A stretch of 64,000 nucleotides of DNA from assembly GCA_039621445.1 (NCBI GenBank), contig CP154954.1, forward strand, positions 70,002,670 to 70,066,669. The letters are read 5' to 3'. Positions 1 through 10,580 of the stretch are shown here, one piece after another (within the stretch, counting starts at the first letter, position 1; every line of letters starts with the position of its first letter). The translations under genes were made by a program, and so were the position numbers. This stretch comes from Euglena gracilis (Eukaryota > Euglenida > Euglenophyceae > Euglenales). Under the pieces are notes generated by a model. It worked only from the letters and a program-made list of their open reading frames with translations, was not told where the DNA came from and did no database searches.

Positions 1-235
1 CAAAAAAAAAAAAAAAAAAAAAATTTTTTTTTGCCCAAAACCATGTTTTTTGACCTCCCTTGACCCGGAAAAACTGTTTTCGAGCCGAAAATGAGCGTTT
101 TTCGACCGTCAGTGCCCCATTTTGGGCCGCCCACCCATTGACTTTGAGTCAAAACCGCGCCTAAAAAAGTCGCATAAAATGGAAATTTTTTTTAATTTTT
201 TTATTTGCCAAAAACGATGTTTTTGGGCCTCCCTG

Positions 236-352
236 ACCGCTGGCCCGGCTGGGCCGCCAGGCCGCCAGCCGGGCCGGGCCGCCTGGCCGCCGGACCACCC
301 GCCAGGCCGCCAGGCCGCGCCGCTGAGCCGCTAGCAGGCCGGGCCGGGCCGG
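236..352. repeat. GGCCG-rich block
   Basis: Irregular short repeats of GGGCCGCC and related words immediately upstream of the first hairpin element. The same kind of block precedes the copies at 2577 and 4837. Confidence 0.7.
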
Positions 353-437
353 GGTGGTCTCCCAAAGAGCTCAGCTCTACGCCACACCCTGGTTGCTGAG
401 CTCTTATCTCTTCAGAGTGAGAGCGAAGCTTACCACC
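353..437 (+). repeat. 85-bp hairpin element, copy 1
   Basis: Starts GGTGGT and ends ACCACC, which are complementary. AAGAGCTCAGC near the 5' side pairs perfectly with GCTGAGCTCTT in the middle, and the middle arm can instead pair with the downstream arm. Here the downstream arm is GTGAGAGC instead of GTAAGAGC. GGCCG repeats precede it and C-rich sequence follows. Confidence 0.8.
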
Positions 438-1222
438 GAGGCGACGGGGGGGTCCGACCCCCCCCCGCCCCCCGCCCCCACTGGGTAGGTCCGGAAACCC
501 CGGGATTATCGATGTGATTGGATTTCCGGGCCCCCAAAGTGAATAGCCTATAGGTTAGGGGACGATCCCTAGTATCTCCATGGCCTTTGGGTCACCCGCA
601 ACTCCCCGCCAGTCCGGAGATATGGCCCGAGCAAAAAAGTTGTCTACCGTTTTTTTTTTCCAAAGAAATTTTGTTGGACCGGCAAAAGTGGTCATTTTTG
701 GGGTCAAAAAATCGAAAATTTCAAAACATCTCTAAAACGCTGGGGAGTTGAGAAAAAGTAAAGAGTACCTCATTCCACAACTTTGGGACGCCCTACCCAC
801 CGGTATGCACAGTTTGAGCCAACTCCCCGCCTGGGCCGAGATATGGCCGTTTTGTGGTTTCGCCATGGGGGGACTCTGCCATTTGGAGCCCAAAACGGGC
901 CAAAAAACCAGTTTTTGCAAAATATCTCCAAAATGGTGGGGAGTTGAAAAAAATGTCCGGGGACCTAAATTGAAGCCCTTGGAACGCCCTATCTACTGGT
1001 ATTTTGATTTCCTCGCAACTCCCCGCCTAGCGCTAGATACGGCCGTTTTCAGGTCCAAATGGCCGTTTTGTACACTTTTCCCTCTGTCCGACTTAGCCGT
1101 TTTGGGCCAAAAAGTCGAAAAAATCGAAAAAAATTTTCACCCAAAACGATGTTTTTTGGTCTCCCAGACCCTGAAAACATGTTTTTGAGCCGAAAATGAG
1201 CGTTTTTCGCAGGCCGGGCCGG

Positions 1223-1307
1223 AGTGGTCCCCCAAAGAGGTCAGCTCTACGTCACACCCTGGTCGCTCAGCTCTTATCTCTTTAGAGTAAGAGCGAAGCT
1301 TACCACC
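1223..1307 (+). repeat. 85-bp hairpin element, copy 2
   Basis: Variant copy: the first arm is AAGAGGTCAGC and the middle arm GCTCAGCTCTT, so the first helix is weakened by two mismatches. The second helix, GCTCTTA with TAAGAGC, is intact. A C-rich tract follows. Confidence 0.8.
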
Positions 1308-1924
1308 CCGGCGACGGGGGGTCGGACCCCCCCGCCCCCCCCGCCCCCCCCCCCCCGCCCCCCCCCCCCCCCCCCCGGCCCCCCAAAGTGAATGGCCTAT
1401 AGTCCCTAGTACCTCCAGAGGCTTTAGGTTACCCGCAACTCCCCGCCAGTCCGGAGATATGGCCCGAGCAAAAAAGTTGTCTACCGTTTTTTTTTCCGGG
1501 GAGATTTCAGGGTCATTTTGGGGTCAAAAAATCGAAAATTTCAAAATATGTCAACAACGCTGCGGAGTTGAGAAAAAGTGGAGAGGACGTCCTTCCACAA
1601 CTTTGGGACGCTCGATCGACCGGTATGCGCGGTTTGGGCCAACTCCTCGCCTAGCCCGAGATACGGCCGTTTTGGGGTTTTGGGCCAGTTTTGCCAGTTT
1701 TGGCCATTTCGGGCCCGTTCTAGACGAGGAGTTGGGACCCAAACCAGGGGGTCAATCATGAGGTTTAGGGGGGGGGGTTGACCGTTTTTTGGGGTTCCCG
1801 GGGCCTGGTTGTGCGATTTTGGGCCAGTTTTGGGTATTCGGGGACCCCAGCGGGCGGCGTGAGGGCGGCTGGGCGACGGGGGGTCGGGAGGCAGGTCGGG
1901 ACCCAAAATTTTGAAATTTTTTTT

Positions 1925-1976
1925 GCTCAAAAACACTTTTTTTCACTTCAGAACATCAAAAAAAGTGTTTTTGAGC
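1925..1976. repeat. Perfect 19-bp inverted repeat
   Basis: GCTCAAAAACACTTTTTTT at 1925-1943 is exactly complementary to 1958-1976, with a 14-base loop. The same structure recurs at about 4187-4238 and, slightly altered, at about 9128-9178, so it is a fixed part of the repeat unit. Confidence 0.8.
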
Positions 1977-2576
1977 GAAAAAAAATTTTCCGACCCGGAC
2001 CCGCCCATGCCCCCCCCCCCCTGGCTGGGGCCCGCACCTGGCCGGTGGACCATTTTTGGGTCAAAAAGTCGAAAAATTTCGAAAAAAAATTTTCGCCCAA
2101 AACCATGTTTTTTGACCTCCCGGACCCGAAAAAAGTGTTTTCGAGCCGAAAATGAGCGTTTTTCGACCCGCCAGCGCCCCGTTTTGGGCCGCCAACCATT
2201 GACTTTGGGTCAAAACCGGGCCAAAAAAGTCGAAAAAAAATCGAAAAATTTTTTTTGCCCAAAACCATGTTTTTTGACCTCCCTTGACCCGGAAAAACTG
2301 TTTTCGAGCCGAAAATGAGCGTTTTTCGACCGTCAGTGCCCCATTTTGGGCCGCCCACCCATTGACTTTGAGTCAAAACCGCGCCTAAAAAAGTCGCATA
2401 AAATGGAAATTTTTTTTAATTTTTTTATTTGCCAAAAACGATGTTTTTGGGCCTCCCTGACCGCTGGCCCGGCTGGGCCGCCAGGCCGCCAGCCGGGCCG
2501 GGCCGCCTGGCCGCCGGACCACCCGCCGGGCCGCCAGGCCGCGCCGCTGAGCCGCTAGCAGGCCGGGCCGGGCTGG

Positions 2577-2661
2577 GGTGGTCTCCCAAAGAGCTCAGCT
2601 CTACGTCACACCCTGGTCGCTGAGCTCTTATCTCTTTAGAGTAAGAGCGAAGCTTACCACC
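2577..2661 (+). repeat. 85-bp hairpin element, copy 3
   Basis: Consensus form with both helices complete and GGTGGT/ACCACC ends. Lies between GGCCG-rich sequence and a poly-C tract. Confidence 0.8.
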
Positions 2662-3423
2662 CCCCGGGTCCGCCCCCCCCCGCCCCCCCCCCCCCTGGTA
2701 GGCTCCGACCCCCGGATTTCGTGTGATTGGATTTCCGGGCCCCCAAAGTGAATAGCCTATAGGTTAGGGGACGATCCCTAGTATCTCCATGGCCTTTGGG
2801 TCACCCGCAACTCCCCGCCAGTCCGGAGATATGGCCCGAGCAAAAAAGTTGTCTACCGTTTTTTTTTCCAAAGAAATTTTGTTGGACCGGCAAAAGTGGT
2901 CATTTTTGGGGTCAAAAAATCGAAAATTTCAAAACATCTCTAAAACGCTGGGGAGTTGAGAAAAAGTAAAGAGTACCTCATTCCACAACTTTGGGACGCC
3001 CTACCCACCGGTATGCGCGGTTTGAGCCAACTCCCGCCTGCCGAATATGGCCGGTTTGTGGTTTTCGCCATGGGGGACTCCGCCATGTTGGGAGGCCCAA
3101 CGGGCCAAAAAACCAGTTTTTTGCAAAATATACTCCAAAATGGTGGGGAGTTGAAAAAAATGTCCGGGACCTAAATTTGAAGCCCGTGGACGCCCTTCTA
3201 CTGGTATTTGATTCCCCGCAACTCCCCGCCTAGCGCTAGATCGGCCGTTTCAGGTCAAAATGGCCATTTTCTACACTTTTCCCTCTGTCCGACTTAAACC
3301 TTTTGGGCCAAAAAGTCGAAAAAATCGAAAAAAATTTTCACCCAAAACGATGTTTTTTGGTCTCCCAGACCCTGAAAACATGTTTTTGAGCCGAAAATGA
3401 GCGTTTTTCGCAGGCCGGGCCGG

Positions 3424-3508
3424 AGTGGTCCCCCAAAGAGGTCAGCTCTACGTCACACCCTGGTCGCTCAGCTCTTATCTCTTTAGAGTAAGAGCGAAGC
3501 TTACCACC
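3424..3508 (+). repeat. 85-bp hairpin element, copy 4
   Basis: Same two-mismatch variant as the copy at 1223, as expected because it occupies the same place in the second 2.2-kb unit. Followed by a C-rich run of about 50 bases. Confidence 0.8.
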
Positions 3509-3543
3509 CCGGCGACGGGGGGTCGGACCCCCCCCCCCCCCCG

Positions 3544-3577
<34 letters not shown>

Positions 3578-4836
3578 CCCCCCCTGGGTAGGTCCGGAAA
3601 CCCCGGGATTATCGATGTGACTGGATTTTGTGGCCCCCCAAAGTGAATGGCCTATAGTCCCTAGTACCTCCAGAGGCTTTAGGTTACCCGCAACTCCCCG
3701 CCAGTCCGGAGATATGGCCCGAGCAAAAAAGTTGTCTACCGTTTTTTTTTTCCGGGGAGATTTCAGGGTCATTTTGGGGTCAAAAAATCGAAAATTTCAA
3801 AATATGTCAACAACGCTGCGGAGTTGAGAAAAAGTGGAGAGGACGTCCTTCCACAACTTTGGGACGCTCGATCGACCGGTATGCGCGGTTTGGGCCAACT
3901 CCTCGCCTAGCCCGAGATACGGCCGTTTTGGGGTTTTGGGCTAGTTTTGCCAGTTTTGGCCATTTCGGGCCCGTTCTAGACGAGGAGTTGGGACCCAAAC
4001 CAGGGGGTCAATCATGAGGTTTAGGGGGGGGGGGGTTGACCGTTTTTTGGGGTTCCCGGGGCCTGGTTGTGCGATTTTGGGCCAGTTTTGGGTATTCGGG
4101 GACCCCAGCGGGCGGCGTGAGGGCGGCTGGGCGACGGGGGGTCGGGAGGCAGGTCGGGACCCAAAATTTTGAAATTTTTTTTGCTCAAAAACACTTTTTT
4201 TCACTTCAGAACATCAAAAAAAGTGTTTTTGAGCGAAAAAAAATTTTCCGACCCGGACCCGCCCATGCCCCCCCCCCCCCTGGCTGGGGCCCGCACCTGG
4301 CCGGTGGACCATTTTTGGGTCAAAAAGTCGAAAAATTTCGAAAAAAAAATTTTCGCCCAAAACCATGTTTTTTGACCTCCCGGACCCGAAAAAAGTGTTT
4401 TCGAGCCGAAAATGAGCGTTTTTCGACCCGCCAGCGCCCCGTTTTGGGCCGCCAACCATTGACTTTGGGTCAAAACCGGGCCAAAAAAGTCGAAAAAAAA
4501 TCGAAAAATTTTTTTTGCCCAAAACCATGTTTTTTGACCTCCCTTGACCCGGAAAAACTGTTTTCGAGCCGAAAATGAGCGTTTTTCGACCGTCAGTGCC
4601 CCATTTTGGGCCGCCCACCCATTGACTTTGAGTCAAAACCGCGCCTAAAAAAGTCGCATAAAATGGAAATTTTTTTTAATTTTTTTATTTGCCAAAAACG
4701 ATGTTTTTGGGCCTCCCTGACCGCTGGCCCGGCTGGGCCGCCAGGCCGCCAGCCGGGCCGGGCCGCCTGGCCGCCGGACCCCCCGCCGGGGCGCCAGGCC
4801 GCGCCGCTGAGCCGCTAGCAGGCCGGGCCGGGCTGG

Positions 4837-4921
4837 GGTGGTCTCGCAAAGAGCTCAGCTCTACGTCACACCCTGGTCGCTGAGCTCTTATCTCTTTAGA
4901 GTAAGAGCGAAGCTTACCACC
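4837..4921 (+). repeat. 85-bp hairpin element, copy 5
   Basis: Consensus form, third 2.2-kb unit, with one change near the start (CTCGC for CTCCC). Followed by about 40 bases that are nearly all C. Confidence 0.8.
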
Positions 4922-4928
4922 CCCCCCG

Positions 4929-4964
<36 letters not shown>

Positions 4965-5705
4965 TGGGTAGGCCGGCACCCCTGATTTATCGATGTGATT
5001 GGATTTCCGGGCCCCCAAAGTGAATAGCCTGTAGGTTAGGGGACGATCCCTAGTATCTCCATGGCCTTTGGGTCACCCGCAACTCCCCGCCAGTCCGGAG
5101 ATATGGCCCGAGCAAAAAAGTTGTCTACCGTTTTTTTTTTTATTTTAATTTTGTTGGACCGGCAAAAGTGGTCATTTTTGGGGTCAAAAAATCGAAAATT
5201 TCAAAACATCTCTAAAACGCTGGGGAGTTGAGAAAAAGTAAAGAGTACCTCATTCCACAACTTTGGGACGCCCTACCCACCGGTATGCGCGGTTTGAGCC
5301 AACTCCCCGCCTGGGCCGAGATATGGCCGTTTTGTGGTTTCGCCATGGGGGGACTCTGCCATTTGGAGCCCAAAACGGGCCAAAAAACCAGTTTTTGCAA
5401 AATATCTCCAAAATGGTGGGGAGTTGAAAAAAATGTCCGGGGACCTAAATTGAAGCCCTTGGAACGCCCTATCTACTGGTATTTTGATTTCCCCGCAACT
5501 CCCCGCCTAGCGCTAGATACGGCCGTTTTCAGGTCCAAATGGCCGTTTTGTACACTTTTCCCTCTGTCCGACTTAGCCGTTTTGGGCCAAAAAGTCGAAA
5601 AAAATCGAAAAAAATTTTTCGCCCAAAAGCATGTTTTTTTGGCTTCCTGAACCCGGAAGAAATGTTTTCGAGCCGAAAATTGGTGGTTTTCGACCCCCCA
5701 GCCCC

Positions 5706-6275
5706 TAATGGCCATCATGGTCACGATGCGCATCATGGCCCATGATGCGCATCATGACCAATGATGGCCATCATGACCAATGATGGCCATCATGACCAAT
5801 GATGGCCATCATGACACATGATGGCCATCATGAGCAATGATGGCCATCATGACCCATGATGGCCATCATGACCAATGATGGGCATCATGACGCATGATGG
5901 CCATCATGACCCATGATGGCCATCAAGACCAATGATGGCCATCAGGACCCATGATGGCCATCATGACTAATGATGGCCATCATGACACATGATGGCCATC
6001 ATGAGCAATGATGGCCACCATCACCCATCATCGCCATCTTGACGAATGCTGGCTATCATGACCAATGCTTGCCATCATGCCCCATTTTGGCCATCATTAC
6101 CCGTGCTGGCCATCATGACCCATGATGTGCATCATGACCAATGATGGCCATCATGACCCATAATGGCCATAACGGCCAATGCTGGCCCGCATGACCCATG
6201 ATGGCCATCATGACCAATGATGGCCATCATAACCCATGATGTTCATCATTACCCATGATGGCCATCATGACACAT
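5706..6275. repeat. 20-bp palindromic minisatellite
   Basis: About 28 tandem copies of a 20-bp unit, roughly GACCAATGATGGCCATCATG. Each typical unit contains CATGATGGCCATCATG, which is its own reverse complement. Some units carry GCGC at the centre instead of GGCC, which also keeps the palindrome. It interrupts the third 2.2-kb unit and runs into a GGCCG-rich block. Confidence 0.9.
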
Positions 6276-6415
6276 GCGCCGGTCGGGCGCCGGGCCGCCG
6301 GGCCGCCGCCGGGGCCGCCGGGACGCCGGCCGGGCCCGCCGCCGCCGGGCCGCCGGGCCGCCGGCCGGCCGGGCCGAGCCGCCGGCCGGGCCGGCCGCCG
6401 GGCCGCCGTGCCGCA
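6276..6415. repeat. GGCCG-rich block
   Basis: Dense GGGCCGCCGG repeats between the palindromic minisatellite and the hairpin element at 6416. No gene signal. Confidence 0.7.
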
Positions 6416-6504
6416 GGTGGTCTCCCAAAGAGCTCAGCTCTACGTCACACACCCTGGTCGCTGAGCTCTTCTCTCTCTTTAGAGTAAGAGCGAAGCTTAC
6501 CACC
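6416..6504 (+). repeat. 85-bp hairpin element, copy 6
   Basis: Slightly longer (89 bp) through a CACA expansion in the loop and an extra CT near the second helix. The arms AAGAGCTCAGC and GCTGAGCTCTT remain complementary. Poly-C follows. Confidence 0.75.
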
Positions 6505-7529
6505 CCCCCCCCCCCCCCAAACCCCCCCTGACCCCCCCCCCCCCCCCGCCCCCCCACCCCCCCCGCCCCCCCACCCCCGCCCCCCCCCCCTGAGTAGGTC
6601 CGGCCACCCGAGGATTATCGATGTGACCTGATTTCCGGACCCGAAAAGTTAATAGCCTATAGGTTAGGAGAGGATCCCTAGTTTCTCCAGAGCCCTCATT
6701 TTGCCCGCAACTCCCCTCCAGTCCGGAGATATGGCCGGAGCAAAAAAGTTGTCTACCGTTTTTTTTTCAAAGAAAATTTGTTGGACCGGCAAAAGGGGGT
6801 CATTTTTGGGGTCAAAAAATCGAAAAATTCAAAATATCTCGAAAATGCCGGGGAGTTGAGAAAAACTAAAGAGTACCTCATTCCACAACTTTTGGACGCC
6901 CTATCCACCGGTATGCGCGGTTTGGGCCAACTCCCCGCCTGGGCCGAGATATGGCCGTTTTGTGGTTTCGCCAGGGGGGGGGACTCTGCCAGAAAGGGGT
7001 CGTTTTTGGGGTCAAAAAATCGAAAAATTCAAAATATCTCGAAAACGATGGGGAGTTGAGAAAAAGTAAAGAGTACCTCATTCCACAACTTTGGGACGCC
7101 CGATCGATCGGTATGCGCGGTTTGGGCCAACGCCCCGCCTGGGTCGAGATACGGCCGTTTTGTGGTTTCACCAGGGGGGGGGGGACTCTGCCATTTGGAG
7201 CCCAAAACAGGCCAAAAAACCAGTTTTTGCAAAATATCTCCAAAATGGTAGGGAGTTGAAAAAAATGTCCGGAGACCTAATTTGGAGCCCTTGGAACGCC
7301 CTATCTACTAGTATTTTGATTTCCCCGCAACTCCCCGCCTAGCCCGAGATACGGCCGTTTTCAGGTCCAAATGGCCGTTTTGTACATTTTTCCCTCTGTC
7401 CCACTTCGCCGTTTTTGGGCCAAAAAGTCGAAAAAATCGAATTTTTTTTTGCCCAAAAGCATGTTTTTTGGCTTCCTGAACCCAGAAAAAGTGTTTTCGA
7501 GCCGAAAATTGGCGTTTTTCGACCCCCCA

Positions 7530-7644
7530 GCCCATCATGGCCATCATGACCCATGATGCGCATCATGACCAATGATGGCCATCATGACCCATGACGGCCA
7601 TCATGACCCATGATGGCCATCATGACCAATGATGCCCATCATGA
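7530..7644. repeat. Second 20-bp palindromic minisatellite
   Basis: About five copies of the same ATGATGGCCATCAT unit as at 5706-6275, in the same relative place in a later copy of the large repeat. It also runs into a GGCCG-rich block. Confidence 0.85.
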
Positions 7645-7813
7645 CGCCGTGCCGCCGGTCGGGCCGGGCCGCCGGGCCGCCGGGTCGGGCCCGCCGGGCC
7701 GCCAGGCCGCCGGACGGGCCGCTGGGCCGCCGGCCGGGCTGCTGGACCGCCGGCCAAGCCACCGAGCCGCCAGCCAGGCCGCCAAGCCGGGCCGGGCCGG
7801 GTCGCCAAGCCGG
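7645..7813. repeat. GGCCG-rich block
   Basis: The same composition and position as 6276-6415, directly before the hairpin element at 7814. Confidence 0.7.
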
Positions 7814-7898
7814 GGTGGTCTCCCAAATAGCTCAGCTCTACGTCACACCCTGGTCGCTGAGCATTTATCTCTTTAGAGTAAGGGCGAAGCTTACCACC
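7814..7898 (+). repeat. 85-bp hairpin element, copy 7
   Basis: Diverged copy: the first arm reads AATAGCTCAGC, the middle arm GCTGAGCATTT and the last arm TAAGGGC, so both helices are partly broken. The GGTGGT and ACCACC ends are kept. Confidence 0.7.
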
Positions 7899-7918
7899 CC
7901 GGCGATGGGGGGGGTCCG

Positions 7919-7950
<32 letters not shown>

Positions 7951-8351
7951 TGAGTAGGTCGGGCCCCCGAGGATTATTGCGAGTAGGCAGGGAGGCCCCC
8001 CCCCCGCCCGCCCCCCCCCCTGGGTAGTCAGGCAACCCGAGGATTATCGATGTGATTGGATATCCGGGCCCCCAAAGTGAATAGCCTATAGGTTAGGGGA
8101 CGATCCCTAGTTTCTCCAGAGCCCTCACTTTGCCCCCAACTCCCCGCCAGTCCGGAGATATGGCCCGAGCAAAAAAGTTGTCTACCGTTTTTTTCCAAAG
8201 AATTTTTGTTGGACTGGCAAAAGTGGTCATTTTGGGGGTCAAAAAATCGAAAAATTCAAAATATCTCGAAAACGCTGGGGAGTTGAGGAAAAGTAAAGAG
8301 GACCTCCTTCCACAACTTTGGGACGCCCGATCGACCGGTATGCGCGGTTTG

Positions 8352-8485
8352 GGCCAACTCCCCGCCTAGCCCGAGATACGGCCGTTTTGGGGTTTGCGCC
8401 AGTTTTGCCAGTTTTGGCCATTTCGGGCCCGTTCAGGGCCCGAAACCGTAAATTGGCCGTATCTCGGGCTAGACGAGGAGTTGGG
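8352..8485. repeat. Nested inverted repeats
   Basis: The left arm at 8352-8383 (GGCCAACTCCCCGCCTAGCC and on) is complementary to 8455-8485 at about 29 of 31 positions. Inside lies a second, perfect hairpin, TTCGGGCCC and GGGCCCGAA, at 8422-8444. In the matching place of the 2.2-kb units (about 1700 and 3970) the sequence jumps from CCCGTTC to TAGACGAGG, so the inner hairpin and most of the right arm are missing there. Confidence 0.75.
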
Positions 8486-9525
8486 AGCCAAACCAGGGGG
8501 TCAATCGTTAGGAGGCTAGGCGCGCCGCTCGGGGGGGTCCGGGACCCCCCCCCTCCCCCCCCGCGCGGCCCCTGCGCGGCCGCCCGCGCGGCCGCTCGCC
8601 CCCCCCTGGACCCCCCCCCTCCCCCCACTGTGCCTAGCATAGCCAAGAAAAAAAAAATTGGTGAAAAATCGCGATTTTTTGAGGCCCAAAAATGACCAAA
8701 AATGACCATTTTCGGACACAAAATGGCAAATTTGGGGGCCGCGCGCTTTGCGCGCGGCCAAAAAAGCACTTTTTTGGTCAAAAATGGCCCAAAAATGGCA
8801 AAAAATGACCACTTTTTGGACCCAAAAATCACCGATTTTCGGATGCGTTCCGCCCGCGCGGCCGCCCTCGGACCCCCCTCCCCCCCCCGCGGCCGCCCGC
8901 GCGGCCGCTCGCCCCCCCCCCAGCCCCCCCCCCCCCCCCCTTGCCTAGCCTCCTTAGGTTTAGGGGGGGGTTTTGACCATTTTTTGAGGTTTCCGGGGCC
9001 TAGTTGTACGATTTTGGGCCATTTTTGGGTATTTGGGGACCCCTTTAGGGGTGTGAGGGCGGCTGGGCGAGGGGGGGGTCGGGTCGGGAGGCAGGTCGGG
9101 ACCCAAAATTTTGAAAAATTTTTTTTCGCTCAAAAACACTCTTTTTTCACTTTGAACATCAAAAAAAGTGTTTTTGAGCGAACAAAAATTTTCCGACCCA
9201 AACCCCCCCATGCCATGTGGGGGGCCCGACCCCCCGGCTGGTGGACTTAGTCATTTTTGGGTCAAAAAGTCAAAAAAATTCGAAAATTTTTTTTTGCCCA
9301 AAACCATGTTTTTTTGACCTCCCGGACCCGAAAAAAAATGTATTTTTCGGCCGAAAATGACCGTTTTTTGATCCCCGGACCCCCCATTTTTGGCCCGAAA
9401 CCAATGGATTTTGGGTAATTTTCGGGTAAAAAAAGTCGAAAAAAATCGAAAAATTTTTTTTTGCCCAAAACAATGTTTTTGGACCTCCCGGACCTGGAAA
9501 AAGTGTTTTTGAACTGAAAACGAGC

Positions 9526-9713
9526 GCCGGCCGGGCCGCCAGGCCGCCGGCCGGGCCGCCGAGCCGGGCCGGGCCGGGCCGGGGGCCGCCGGCCGGGCCG
9601 CCGCCGTGCCGCCGGGCCGCCGAGCCGGGCCGGGCCGGGCCGGGGGCCGCCGGGCCGCCGGGCCGCCGGGCCGCCGGCCGGGCCGGGCCGCCGAGCCGGG
9701 CCGGGCCGGGCCG
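9526..9713. repeat. GGCCG-rich block
   Basis: GGGCCGCCGG and GGGCCGGGCC repeats that lead into the last, truncated hairpin element at 9714. Confidence 0.7.
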
Positions 9714-9752
9714 GGGTCTCCCAAAGAGCTCAACTCTACGTCACACCCTGGT
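9714..9752 (+). repeat. 85-bp hairpin element, copy 8, truncated
   Basis: Only the first half is present, stopping at CACACCCTGGT. This point is also the right-hand end of the whole repeat block, so the array was cut inside this element. Confidence 0.75.
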
Positions 9753-10498
9753 GAGGGTACCGTGCGAGGAACGGGAGTTGGTTGGCTGGAGGGAGGAAGG
9801 AGCAATTGGGGAAGGCTTGGGGACAGTTGGTTGGTATTGAGATGGGAGCATCCCATGCAGCGTTGGGGCACAACCCCTGTATGCAAGCAAGGATGCATCG
9901 GGATTTTCACCTTTGTCACGGACAACGAGGGTATGACAGGTTCCCATAACTCGACAATGAGGGCACTATCCCCCCAAATAAGGTAGGGCACTATCCCCCC
10001 AAATAAGGTGCTCCGGAGGAGGGTTTTTTGGGGCCGGGAGTTCAAAAAAAATGGTCAGCTGCAATTTGGTTGATTCAAAAAGCTCGAGTTTTGGGTGTTT
10101 TGGGAGTTTCTGGCAGTTTTTCACCTACATGCCTGAAAACCGCAGATCGCATGTTTTAACCCTGATCGCAAACACCAATCCGCTGTTCACCTTTCATATT
10201 GCCCATTGATTGAAAACTTCTGAAAACAGGAAAAACGGAACAACGGGCGAACACCGATCAAGGTACGTTTTCAAAAAAAAAATGGTGCCTTCGGCACCAG
10301 ACCTCTCCTCCTCGTCCCCACGTCCGGGAAGTTGACATGTCCAGCCCCCCCCCCCCAACTTTCAAGGGACCCCTGTTCACTTCTAATGTGAACTGAACAA
10401 GGGGGGAGGGAGGGGGGGTCCCGAAGCCTCCAAGGGCAATCCGCAAATTTCAGCCACACTAAGTGGTGTTCTCATTCTCGAAATTCCCCAAAAATTGC
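9753..10498. other. Unique sequence, no gene seen
   Basis: Contains a perfect tandem duplication of about 25 bp (AGGGCACTATCCCCCCAAAT and on, at about 9960 and 9985). A stretch at 10130-10215 resembles 13970-14060 (shared words GATCGCATGTT and TTCACCT), so it belongs to a dispersed repeat. No convincing coding region. Confidence 0.5.
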
Positions 10499-10499
10499 C

Positions 10500-10580
10500 G
10501 AGGAGGAGGAGGAGGAGGAGGAGGAGGAGGAGGAGGAGGAGGAGGAGGAGGAGGAGGAGGAGGAGGAGGAGGAGGAGGAA
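10500..10580. repeat. (AGG)n microsatellite
   Basis: About 27 uninterrupted GAG/AGG triplets. The poly-proline frame on the minus strand is a by-product. Confidence 0.95.

Larger units (their letters stand above)
1..5640. repeat. Three near-identical 2.2-kb tandem units
   Basis: Units run approximately 1-2224, 2225-4484 and 4485-5640; the first is cut by the window edge and the third is broken off at about 5640, where a minisatellite begins. The copies are almost identical apart from poly-C length and short deletions (for example around 3036-3300). That implies recent amplification or ongoing homogenisation. Each full unit holds two hairpin elements and three GGGGAGTTG modules. Confidence 0.85.
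6416..9250. repeat. Diverged copies of the 2.2-kb unit
   Basis: The same module order as in the first 5.6 kb reappears twice, starting at the hairpin elements at 6416 and 7814. These copies are more diverged, have extra GGGGAGTTG modules (6852, 7050, 7251, 8278) and, after 8500, carry GC-rich blocks with GCGCGGCCGC-like words that the first three units lack. Confidence 0.75.
1..9752. repeat. Compound tandem-repeat array with nested modules
   Basis: The whole block is built from a few diverged modules in a fixed order: an A-rich 'aaaagtcgaaaaa' stretch, a GGCCG-rich stretch, an 85-bp hairpin element, a poly-C tract, and then stem-loop modules bounded by GGGGAGTTG and CAACTCCCC. Homologous points recur at 122, 2346 and 4606, giving unit lengths of 2224 and 2260 bp. 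The block ends abruptly at about 9752, inside a truncated copy of the hairpin element; what follows is unrelated. Reading frames inside it are short, GC- or poly-C-driven and change with tract length, so I see no gene here. The left edge lies outside the window. Confidence 0.9.

Noticed and set aside
353-437. tRNA or snRNA reading of the 85-bp hairpin element
   Set aside because: GCTCAGCT recalls a D-arm, but there is no B-box, no TPsiC arm and no anticodon stem in the right place; it also does not match U1, U2, U4, U5, U6 or 5S.
5706-6275. CRISPR array
   Set aside because: Units are contiguous 20-bp palindromes with no unique spacers, in a eukaryotic setting.
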